Part shown: positions 1-5,784 of the stretch, in pieces
Numbering within the stretch: position 1 is the stretch's first letter
Layout of the letters: each line of letters begins with the position of its first letter
Source: Armatimonadota bacterium
GTDB taxonomy: Bacteria; Armatimonadota; UBA10988; DTZQ01
NCBI GenBank assembly: GCA_012961305.1
Contig: DTZQ01000043.1
Location: 1-14,882 of the forward strand
DNA: 14,882 bases
Direction: 5' to 3'
Notes under the pieces: generated by a model
Told to the model about the DNA's origin: nothing
Databases searched by the model: none
What the model saw: only the letters and a program-made list of their open reading frames with translations
Made by a program: the position numbers and the translations under genes

Positions 1-1106
1 AATATCGCCCCCACCAGGCGGTCTGCGTCCCACACCAATTTACGGTACAGGGGCCGGGCCTCGTTGCTGAGCACCTGCACCTCCCGGCCGTCATCCTCCC
101 ACTGGCCGAAACTGGCGCCGTAGAGGTTCAGCACATTGAGGATGTTCATCCGCAGGCTGCCGGGGTAGTGAACCTCCTGCCCGGCCAAATTGGCCCCGGC
201 CACGCGGCCTTGCTCCACCGCCGTGGGGTGAACCGGATGGACGGTGGGCTCGCCAGTCAGCAAATCGGGGCCTTGGGCTACGTCGCCGGCCGCGTAGATG
301 TACGGAAAGTTCGTCTGACAGCGGTCGTTGATGAGAATGCCCCACTCGGTCTGCAACCCAGAGCCTTCCACGGCTCCCAAATTGGGCCGGACGCCCGCCG
401 CCATAATCACCAAATCGGCGGTCAAATCGCGACCGTCGGACAGGCGCACGTTCTTGCGCCCATCGGCCCGCAGGCCAATTTCGGTGACCGTGGTCTGGGT
501 AAAGACCGCCACCCCCCGCTGCTTCAGCCACTTTTCCACCAGGCGGGCGGCTGGCTGGTCCAACATGCGGGGCAGCACTTGGGGAGCAATTTCCACCAAG
601 TTCAACTTCCAGCCCCGCTTGGCCAGGGCAGTGAGGACCACAAGGCCGATGAAACCTGCGCCGATGAACACCACCTCCGCCTCCTCCGGCGCGCCCACCA
701 GAGCCCGGTGGGCGTCGTCCAGCGTCCACAGGTTGACCACTCCGCGCAGGTCGGCACCAGGCAGGTCTAACGGCTGGGCGGTGGAACCCAGGGCCAGGAG
801 CAACTGGTCGAACTCCACCGCGGTTCCGTCGTCCAAAAGGACTTTCTTCTCCGCCGGCTGGAGGCTCGTCACCCGCTGGCCGAAGATGGTTTCCACGCCT
901 AAGGTAGCGAAATATTCGTCGCTGCCTAAATAGAGTTGCTCCTCAGGAATGTCCCCGGCAAGGAAGTAGGGCAAAATCATACGGGCATAAGGCGGTTCCG
1001 CGGAGATCAGGGTAAGGGAGGACTCGCCTCCGTCCAGTTCCCGCATCGTCTCCACCGCGGCCAGGCCCGCCGGTCCCGCGCCTAAGATAATGGTTTTCGC
1101 GGCCAT
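1..1106 (-). CDS. FAD/NAD(P)-dependent oxidoreductase, C-terminus off the left edge
   Basis: Flavin-dependent pyridine-nucleotide oxidoreductase expected to move electrons between NAD(P)H and the ferredoxin-like protein encoded just upstream. The 368 visible codons begin MAAKTIILGAGPAGLAA, a FAD-binding Rossmann motif (G9-x-G11-x-x-G14). A second dinucleotide motif follows at G149-x-G151-x-x-G154 for NAD(P)H, and an A-A-G-D FAD-contact motif lies near residue 290. The segment P39-Y-A-R-M-I-L-P-Y-F-L-A-G51 is typical of the NADH oxidase/ferredoxin-NAD reductase group; no redox-active cysteine pair is seen. The start at 1106 has a GGAGG site about 8 bases upstream. The frame is open to the window edge, so the C-terminus is missing. 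It is the second gene after the ferredoxin, separated by 154 bp of repeats. In known anaerobes such pairs serve carbon monoxide dehydrogenase or aldehyde:ferredoxin oxidoreductase; which partner applies here is not visible. Confidence 0.9.
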   Translation of the reverse strand, partial: MAAKTIILGAGPAGLAAVETMRELDGGESSLTLISAEPPYARMILPYFLAGDIPEEQLYLGSDEYFATLGVETIFGQRVTSLQPAEKKVLLDDGTAVEFDQLLLALGSTAQPLDLPGADLRGVVNLWTLDDAHRALVGAPEEAEVVFIGAGFIGLVVLTALAKRGWKLNLVEIAPQVLPRMLDQPAARLVEKWLKQRGVAVFTQTTVTEIGLRADGRKNVRLSDGRDLTADLVIMAAGVRPNLGAVEGSGLQTEWGILINDRCQTNFPYIYAAGDVAQGPDLLTGEPTVHPVHPTAVEQGRVAGANLAGQEVHYPGSLRMNILNVLNLYGASFGQWEDDGREVQVLSNEARPLYRKLVWDADRLVGAI

Positions 1107-1128
1107 AAGAGAAACCTCCCCAATAGGC

Positions 1129-1147
1129 AGTCAATCCTCAGCCCTCA
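1129..1147 (+). repeat. Degenerate period-7 repeat (TCA heptads)
   Basis: Successive units ending in TCA fall exactly 7 bases apart: a partial AGTCA, then ATCCTCA and GCCCTCA, followed by GCAGG. It lies just upstream of the oxidoreductase start and resembles the unit type at 13051-13071. It is short and degenerate, so part of the match could be chance. Confidence 0.5.
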
Positions 1148-1164
1148 GCAGGCCTATCCCTCTG

Positions 1165-1214
1165 GGCAACGGGACGGTTTCCAAATTGCCAAATTTCCAA
1201 GTGGCCCCGTTGCC
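1165..1214. repeat. 9-bp inverted repeat in intercistronic gap
   Basis: GGCAACGGG at 1165-1173 is the exact reverse complement of CCCGTTGCC at 1206-1214, with a 32-base loop. In the transcript of the minus-strand operon it could form a stem between the ferredoxin and oxidoreductase cistrons and so affect processing or relative expression. No T-run follows, so it is not a standard intrinsic terminator. Confidence 0.5.
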
Positions 1215-1216
1215 AA
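1177..1216 (+). repeat. Period-8 tandem repeat, five units
   Basis: Five consecutive 8-base units: GTTTCCAA, ATTGCCAA, ATTTCCAA, a divergent GTGGCCCC, and GTTGCCAA. Four of the five end in CCAA. The array fills most of the loop and right arm of the 9-bp inverted repeat around it. It is non-coding and lies between the ferredoxin and oxidoreductase genes. Confidence 0.6.
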
Positions 1217-1225
1217 ACCACAGGT

Positions 1226-1246
1226 TGACCGCTAATGGCTGAAGGC
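1226..1246 (-). repeat. Period-7 repeat, three units
   Basis: Read on the minus strand the units are GCCTTCA, GCCATTA and GCGGTCA, exactly 7 bases apart. The last unit is identical to the first unit of the array at 13051. It is inverted relative to the array at 1129-1147, so the gap is bracketed by two oppositely oriented heptad runs. Confidence 0.5.
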
Positions 1247-1260
1247 TTACAACGAGATTC

Positions 1261-1746
1261 TCAGCAGCGGCTCGCCTGTTCCTCCAAATAGGCAGTGTGC
1301 ACCTTCTCCGCCCAGGCTGCCACCCAGTCCACCGTCCTTTCCTCCGTCAGTTCAATGGCTTGGGTGGGGCAGACTTTCACACAGGCCGGGTCACCGTTAC
1401 AGAGGTCGCACTTGACGGCTTTCTGAGTCTCCGGCCGGTAGAACACGGTGCCGAAGGGACAGACCAGGGTACACAGGGCACAGCCGACGCAGACCTCCTC
1501 CAGCACGACTTTGGCCCCCGTGGCGGGATGGAGGGCAATAGCATTGACCGGGCAGGCGGTCACACACCAGGCTTCCTCGCACTGGAAGCAAGTGTAGGGT
1601 GCGTAACTGGCCTCTTCGTCGAAGATGTACACCCGCATGAGGGAACGCGACGGCTGGAACGTTCCCGTCTGCACCCAGGAACAGGCCAGCACACACTGCA
1701 TACAGCCAGTACAGCGTTCAGGGTACACGCGCAACAGTTTAGCCAT
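1261..1746 (-). CDS. Four-[4Fe-4S] ferredoxin-like electron-transfer subunit (CooF/HycB/DmsB type)
   Basis: Cytoplasmic iron-sulfur electron carrier of 161 residues, the usual size for the family. Sixteen cysteines fall into four binding groups: C12/C15/C18/C22, C53/C56/C61/C65, C86/C89/C92/C96 and C113/C116/C122/C126. Three of the groups end in Cys-Pro. This spacing is that of the 4Fe-4S subunits of the CooF, HycB and DmsB families, which relay electrons between a catalytic subunit and a redox partner. There is no Tat signal or membrane segment, so the protein should be cytoplasmic. A GGGAGGG site lies about 7 bases before the ATG. It is the first gene of a minus-strand operon, followed by the FAD oxidoreductase, and is divergent from the secreted protein at 2012. 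The catalytic enzyme it serves is not in the window; CO dehydrogenase and aldehyde:ferredoxin oxidoreductase are the first candidates, by inference. Confidence 0.93.
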   Translation of the reverse strand: MAKLLRVYPERCTGCMQCVLACSWVQTGTFQPSRSLMRVYIFDEEASYAPYTCFQCEEAWCVTACPVNAIALHPATGAKVVLEEVCVGCALCTLVCPFGTVFYRPETQKAVKCDLCNGDPACVKVCPTQAIELTEERTVDWVAAWAEKVHTAYLEEQASRC

Positions 1747-1863
1747 CCAGGCGCCCTCCCTTCTTCCCAGGTCAGGACAAAATGCTGCCCTACTTGTTCG
1801 CCTTCCCCTTCCCGATTCCTTCTGGCCCGAGAAAACAATTCACCTCCGCCTCCACTCAGGGGG

Positions 1864-1892
1864 TTGACAACTGTTCAACAATGTAGGATAAG
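1864..1892 (+). promoter_or_regulatory. Possible sigma70-type promoter for the secreted glycosidase-like gene
   Basis: TTGACA at 1864-1869 is a perfect -35 element. With a 17-base spacer the -10 would be GATAAG (1887-1892, four of six matches); a GATAAT at 1892-1897 sits at a less favourable 22 bases. The bases around the -35 also form an imperfect inverted repeat (TTGACA then TGTTCAA two bases later), which could be an operator. It lies about 120 bases before the gene at 2012, leaving a long leader that contains the stem-loop at 1931-1987. Confidence 0.4.
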
Positions 1893-1930
1893 ATAATGAC
1901 TGGTGAGGACCAAGGAGTTAAGGGACGGGA

Positions 1931-1987
1931 GACCGGAGACCGAAGACCGGCCAGAAAGCCCCTGTCCCCCGTCTTCGGTCCCCGGTC
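1931..1987 (+). repeat. Long stem-loop made of period-7 units in the leader of the 2012 gene
   Basis: A 17-base left arm (1931-1947) pairs with 1971-1987 at 16 of 17 positions around a 23-base loop. The left arm consists of heptads AGACCGG, AGACCGA, AGACCGG (1930-1950). The right arm is the inverted version with units GTCTTCG, GTCCCCG, GTCAGGC. The stem ends 24 bases before the ATG at 2012. It may be a transcript stabiliser, an attenuator or a mobile-type repeat; no T-run follows. The structure is plain in the sequence; any function is inference. Confidence 0.6.
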
Positions 1988-2011
1988 AGGCAAAAAGCGA
2001 AGTGTAAGACC

Positions 2012-5000
2012 ATGTTCACCCGACGTTTGGGCGTGCTTCTTTTCCTGTGGGCCAGCAGTTGCGTGGAGCCGGCCGAACTGCGGTTGACCAATCCGTCTTC
2101 TGACCCCCGACCGGCAGAAATCGTCGTCCTGCGGGCGGGAGACCTGGGACTGCCCCCAACTCCAGCGGCCAGCGTCCAGGTCACTGCCCACCCACCCTTG
2201 CGCTGGCAGGTGGATGACTTAGACGGCAATGGCGTGTTCGCCGGGGGCGACGAGTTAGTGCTGCAACTTGACCTGGCGCCGGGCGAAGCGCGAACCGCGG
2301 AGGTTAGGAGGGCCGCTTCACCTGTGCCTCGGAGACCGTCGCCCTTCGCCCTGACTCAGAATGGCGATGCTCTGGTCGTCTCCACCGGCCCGCTGACCGC
2401 CCGCATCGGTTCCACCCTTGGCCCCGTGACCTGGCGCGGTGTACCGGTGCTCAGGGAGTATTTCTGGTACTTGCCCGGCGATGGGGCCGTGCGCAACCGA
2501 CCGGCACCGGTAAAGGAGTGCAAGGTCGTGGCCGTCGGCCCGGTGCGCTGTCGGGTACGGCTCGTGACCGGCTGTGACGTTGAGGAACAGCCGGAGGCGA
2601 TGCGCTTCGAGACGACCTTCGACTTTTTCGCCGACCGGGGCGAAGTGGCTGTGTCCACCTGCCTGACCTGGCAGGGCGATGCCCGACCTTTCAGGCCAGA
2701 ACTCATCCTGGTGCAGACGCCCGGTGGGACGTTGGAGACGGACCGGGACCAGTACGCCATTTTCACCGCCGAGGGCGAGCAGTGTCACCCTTTCCGTCCA
2801 GAAAATCGGCAGGTTTTCCATCCGCAGGTGCAGCCGTGGACGTGTGCCTTCGACCCCAAGAAGCGGCAGGCTTCGATCGGACTGTACACCGCCGACCCCC
2901 ACTTCACCGGCACGTTCACGGCCTTGGGCCCCAGCGGGCGGACCTATGCCCGTTTTGAGTCCCTGATGTTTCCCTCGGGAACGAGGCGACGATTGCGTTT
3001 TCGGCTGCTGTTCTTCGACGGAGGGCCAGAAGAGATGGCCGCCTGGGTAAGGCGATGGGAGAATCCAACGCGGATAACCGTGGACGGACAGGACCGCACC
3101 CCATCCGGCCGGACTGCCCCGCCGGTCGCTGCCCGACTGCCGGAGGCAGAGGGAGAGACGTTGCTGCTGGTGTGGCGGGGTTCGGGGCCGCTAACGCGGA
3201 ACTGGGACCTGGAAGTGCAGGTACGGAGGGAGGGACGGGAGGAGGGCGTGACCCTGCGGAGGCATCCGACCGCCGCAGAAGTCTGGACGGGCCGAGTGGC
3301 GCGAAAATGGCTGGACGCAGAGGGGACATTGACGTTACGGGGGTTGACTGCGGGCGAGGGAGTGTACCTGCTGCCGGGGTGGGCGCCGGAGCAGATTCCC
3401 GACCCCTCGCGGACCGGCCTGCGGCGCCAGGCTTTTGCCTGCTTCGAGGCACTCGGCGAGTGGCCGACCACAGTGCATCTGACGCGCTTTCCCCTTGCTC
3501 CGTTGCGGTTGGTGGCGGGACGTCCCGCGGCCTTTGAGTTCTTCGGTTCCCCGCTAATTGCCTTCGCGCCGGAGTCAGGTTTCTACTTCGCCGACCGCCC
3601 CGCGGAACCGGCTGGCGAGGGGTGCTGGCGTGACCCGGCTCATCCGGACAACCCCTTAGCGGTGCAGTTTGAGACCCCAGAGCGCGACCGGGTGCGAGTA
3701 ACCTGCACCTACACCCTCAACGAACCCCTAAATGCCCCCGTGCCGGTTCTTTTGCGGCTGTTCCCCTCGGCTCGCTTTATCGCTTTAGAGCCGCTCAGTT
3801 GGCGAACGAAATGGGGTCAGAAACCCTTCCAGCCCACCCCTGTGCCAGAGGCGGGCGAGGTCGGAGAAGTCACGGTCTTTCTGGCCCAAGCCCCCCTGGC
3901 GCTGGCCCGGTTGGCAGACGGGAGTTATTTGGGCGTGCTCGACCACGACCAGAGTCCCTTAGTCGTCCGGGTGGCACAGGATGAGGCGGGGCGGCAGTGG
4001 TTGGAGGTCGGCGTGTACCTCTGGCCCCGCGAACGAGGCCGGGTGTACACCTGGACGTTTGAACTCTTTGCCGGGTACGAATCGCGCTACAACGCCCTCT
4101 TGCGGGCCTTGGGGCCACACACGCGGGACTTTCGGGAGAAGTTCGCCGGGGCCATGTCCGGCCGGGGCGCGGCGACCCAAGCAGTGGAGGCGTTTGCGAA
4201 CGGCGTGCGAGTCGTGTGGCACCACGGGTGGTTCCACCGCAACGGGAAATACTGGCTGGAAAACTGGGCCTTTGACCGGGATTACGAAACCGTTTGGGAA
4301 CACACTTTCAGTTACCGCCAACTTCGGGCCAATGTATCCGCACTGCGGGCCGCTGGGGTGGAGACTTACGTCTATTTTCAGTTCGCCGGAGTCTCGGAGG
4401 ACGTTGCGGAGGAGTTCGAGCCCTGGATTGTAAAGGACCCGGAGGGTAGGCCCATCGTTGCCGGGCGCGACGGGCGATTTCGCAACATCTGGGCGAACCT
4501 CGACCCGGCAGGGGCCTATGGCCGCGGGCTGCTGGGGCAAATTGAAGGGGTTTTGAGGGCCACGGGGGCCGACGGCGTGGCTTTAGACCGCTCGGACCGG
4601 CTGGATTTCACCTACACCTGGGACTGCTTGGACTACGGCCAGTTCAACGGCTATGCCTCGGTGTATCCCCACGGCGGGATGCGGCGGCCGGTGGCCTCTC
4701 TGACGGTGGCCGGGCGGGAATGGTTGACTGCGCTGCGGGCCCTGCTGGACCGGATGGGGAAGAAACTCATCTGCAACGTGCCCATCAGTCCCCGCGTCTT
4801 TCGCCTGGCCGATGCCGTGTTGGTGGACCTGCCCCTTGACCCGAACATGCTGTTCTACCTGAAGGCGGCTAGCAATGGGAAGTCGCTCTTCCTCATCGAA
4901 ACCAGCCGCCCTGACGACGCCGGTGAAACCGAGGCCCTGTTGGCCGAATTGGTCCAGGCCCATCCGTACATTCCACCCACCTATCCCTACCGCGACCTCA

Positions 5001-5161
5001 CTCCCCGCGGCCGACTGCTCTATGCCCTGTCTGAGGATGGCCAGTATCCGACCCTATGGCTGTTTACCAACGGCACGACCCGAATGCGCTACGCTCCAGC
5101 CGCGGCCAGGGTGAGGGAGCGCTACGCCGGAAGTGCCTTTCAACCGGCGGGCGGGGATTAG
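2012..5161 (+). CDS. Large secreted multidomain glycosidase-like protein
   Basis: Predicted extracytoplasmic polysaccharide-active protein of 1049 residues; catalytic activity is inferred. Residues 1-21 form a signal peptide (RR, then a hydrophobic core); C17 after A-S-S could be a lipobox cysteine, otherwise cleavage follows A21. Residues 22-105 hold a beta-rich segment with a D-D-L-D-G-N-G-x(5)-D-E-L calcium-loop-like motif (68-81), as at the front of DUF4861-type proteins. Residues 110-350 and 480-710 look like beta-sandwich domains. Residues 725-1030 read as a TIM barrel with the strand G852-A-D-G-V-A-L-D859-R-S-D862, where D859 is the position of a typical catalytic or substrate-binding Asp, and a later strand L-F-L-I-E963 offers a possible acid. 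I cannot assign a GH family. The Shine-Dalgarno site before the ATG is weak. It stands alone on the plus strand, divergent from the ferredoxin operon. Confidence 0.85.
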   Translation: MFTRRLGVLLFLWASSCVEPAELRLTNPSSDPRPAEIVVLRAGDLGLPPTPAASVQVTAHPPLRWQVDDLDGNGVFAGGDELVLQLDLAPGEARTAEVRRAASPVPRRPSPFALTQNGDALVVSTGPLTARIGSTLGPVTWRGVPVLREYFWYLPGDGAVRNRPAPVKECKVVAVGPVRCRVRLVTGCDVEEQPEAMRFETTFDFFADRGEVAVSTCLTWQGDARPFRPELILVQTPGGTLETDRDQYAIFTAEGEQCHPFRPENRQVFHPQVQPWTCAFDPKKRQASIGLYTADPHFTGTFTALGPSGRTYARFESLMFPSGTRRRLRFRLLFFDGGPEEMAAWVRRWENPTRITVDGQDRTPSGRTAPPVAARLPEAEGETLLLVWRGSGPLTRNWDLEVQVRREGREEGVTLRRHPTAAEVWTGRVARKWLDAEGTLTLRGLTAGEGVYLLPGWAPEQIPDPSRTGLRRQAFACFEALGEWPTTVHLTRFPLAPLRLVAGRPAAFEFFGSPLIAFAPESGFYFADRPAEPAGEGCWRDPAHPDNPLAVQFETPERDRVRVTCTYTLNEPLNAPVPVLLRLFPSARFIALEPLSWRTKWGQKPFQPTPVPEAGEVGEVTVFLAQAPLALARLADGSYLGVLDHDQSPLVVRVAQDEAGRQWLEVGVYLWPRERGRVYTWTFELFAGYESRYNALLRALGPHTRDFREKFAGAMSGRGAATQAVEAFANGVRVVWHHGWFHRNGKYWLENWAFDRDYETVWEHTFSYRQLRANVSALRAAGVETYVYFQFAGVSEDVAEEFEPWIVKDPEGRPIVAGRDGRFRNIWANLDPAGAYGRGLLGQIEGVLRATGADGVALDRSDRLDFTYTWDCLDYGQFNGYASVYPHGGMRRPVASLTVAGREWLTALRALLDRMGKKLICNVPISPRVFRLADAVLVDLPLDPNMLFYLKAASNGKSLFLIETSRPDDAGETEALLAELVQAHPYIPPTYPYRDLTPRGRLLYALSEDGQYPTLWLFTNGTTRMRYAPAAARVRERYAGSAFQPAGGD

Positions 5162-5190
5162 GGGGTAAGGGCCAGACCCAGTAGGGAATT

Positions 5191-5203
5191 TGACGTTGTC
5201 AAG
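5191..5203. promoter_or_regulatory. Small palindrome upstream of a strong promoter
   Basis: TTGAC and GTCAA flank a 3-base centre (TTGACGTTGTCAA). It is centred about 30 bases upstream of the -35 element at 5226, a position where an activator or repressor could bind. The 8-mer TTGTCAAG it contains recurs at 5296 and at 11761. Palindromes this short also occur by chance. Confidence 0.3.
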
Positions 5204-5225
5204 CCCGTAAGGCGGTGGTCGAGTC

Positions 5226-5254
5226 TTGACTTAGAGGTGGAAATGGGTTAAAAT
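5226..5254 (+). promoter_or_regulatory. Near-consensus sigma70-type promoter
   Basis: TTGACT (5226-5231) and TAAAAT (5249-5254) are separated by exactly 17 bases; each hexamer matches consensus at five of six positions. Transcription would begin near 5261, about 14 bases before the ATG at 5275. It points into the AT-richer patch with two small reading frames, and no large plus-strand gene follows, which argues that the small frames or an RNA are the real product. Confidence 0.6.
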
Positions 5255-5274
5255 AGGAGTGAAATAGCGGAGTT

Positions 5275-5474
5275 ATGGGGTTAAAGACCCCCAAGTTGTC
5301 AAGTGGGCGTTGGAACACCTCTTGGAATGGATTTTACAGCATAATGATGGAAGAGTAACAGTTCCCCCACCGGAGGTGATTCAGGAGATTCGCTGGCAAG
5401 TTGTCCGTGACTTGCGAAGGAAATATCCCCAATCCGGCATTTCTCTACGGGAGGAGCCCCCTGAGGATGTGTGA
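5275..5474 (+). pseudogene. Small unknown gene with a probable 1-bp frameshift at its start
   Basis: The frame ending at the TGA at 5472-5474 is open from 5268 (after an in-frame TAG) and encodes about 66 residues, containing VKDPQVVKWALEHLLEW and later WQVVRDLRRKYPQSG. It looks largely helical and charged, with no family I recognise. In this frame there is no ATG; the first plausible start is a TTG at 5310 without a good ribosome site. An ATG at 5275 directly follows the promoter but is out of frame by one base: five Gs instead of four at 5277-5280 would join it to the frame as MGVKDPQVV. The cause is a real frameshift or a homopolymer sequencing error. Third-position GC is only about one half, well below that of the neighbouring genes. 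Its 3' end overlaps the next small frame by 8 bases. Function unknown. Confidence 0.45.
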
Positions 5475-5784
5475 GCAGCCTGATACCAGTTCCAAAAGTA
5501 TTGGCATTATTCAACCCCCAGTCCATATTGAAGTGAGCATTGCTCCCCGTTATGAGGTAGCGAATTTTATCGAACCTTTAACCCCGGGGGAACTTCTGGC
5601 ACGGTTAAAAACCTGCCGATTTATCTCTCCCGCAATTGGGCAAACAGGGCTTCTACCCGGGTTTCCTCCTGTTCGGTCATCCGTCCTAAGCGGCCCTCCA
5701 GCAGGAAAATCCCCAAGGTTACCAGCAACTCCGCCCCGGTGTACAGGGTCCAGGCCAGTTCCTCGCTGGGTGGGTAGCCCGTAA
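5467..5784 (+). CDS. Small unknown ORF, possibly truncated, overlapping the symporter 3' end
   Basis: The ATG at 5467 overlaps the stop of the preceding frame by 8 bases, and a GGGAGGAG stretch lies about 10 bases upstream, an arrangement typical of translational coupling. The first 50 or so codons (including PPVHIEVSIAPRYEV and PLTPGELLARLK) have low third-position GC, near 40 percent, and read like genuine protein. From 5621 the frame runs antisense through the last 54 codons of the symporter to a TAA at 5782-5784, and its composition changes there. The native C-terminus may therefore have been lost. I recognise no family. Two small coupled AT-rich genes behind a strong promoter with a nearby palindrome resemble toxin-antitoxin architecture, but no sequence motif supports that beyond layout. 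Confidence 0.35.
   Translation: MCEQPDTSSKSIGIIQPPVHIEVSIAPRYEVANFIEPLTPGELLARLKTCRFISPAIGQTGLLPGFPPVRSSVLSGPPAGKSPRLPATPPRCTGSRPVPRWVGSP
5577..5609. terminator. 7-bp inverted repeat between convergent genes (weak terminator candidate)
   Basis: TTTAACC at 5577-5583 pairs with GGTTAAA at 5603-5609 around a 19-base loop. It lies just past the stop of the symporter gene at 5621 and inside the small plus-strand frame. No convincing T-run follows on either strand, so a terminator role is only suggested by position. Confidence 0.25.

Noticed and set aside
91..933. Overlapping open frames of about 200 codons on both strands
   Set aside because: They are shadows of the FAD oxidoreductase frame, which carries both dinucleotide-binding motifs and runs open to the window edge.
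1127..1246. Possible CRISPR array
   Set aside because: Repeat units are 7-8 bases, contiguous and degenerate, with no spacers of about 30 bases and no cas genes nearby.
1560..1838. Minus-strand frame starting at TTG 1838 next to an ideal GGAGGTGA
   Set aside because: The Shine-Dalgarno-like site (1840-1847) is only one base from the TTG, too close to work, and the frame overlaps the well-supported ferredoxin gene out of frame.
4583..4963. Minus-strand open frame within the secreted protein gene
   Set aside because: It is antisense to the TIM-barrel domain coding sequence and has no ribosome site or recognisable motif.
5162..5190. Terminator for the secreted protein gene
   Set aside because: Only a 4-bp GGGT/ACCC pairing is present and no T-run follows.
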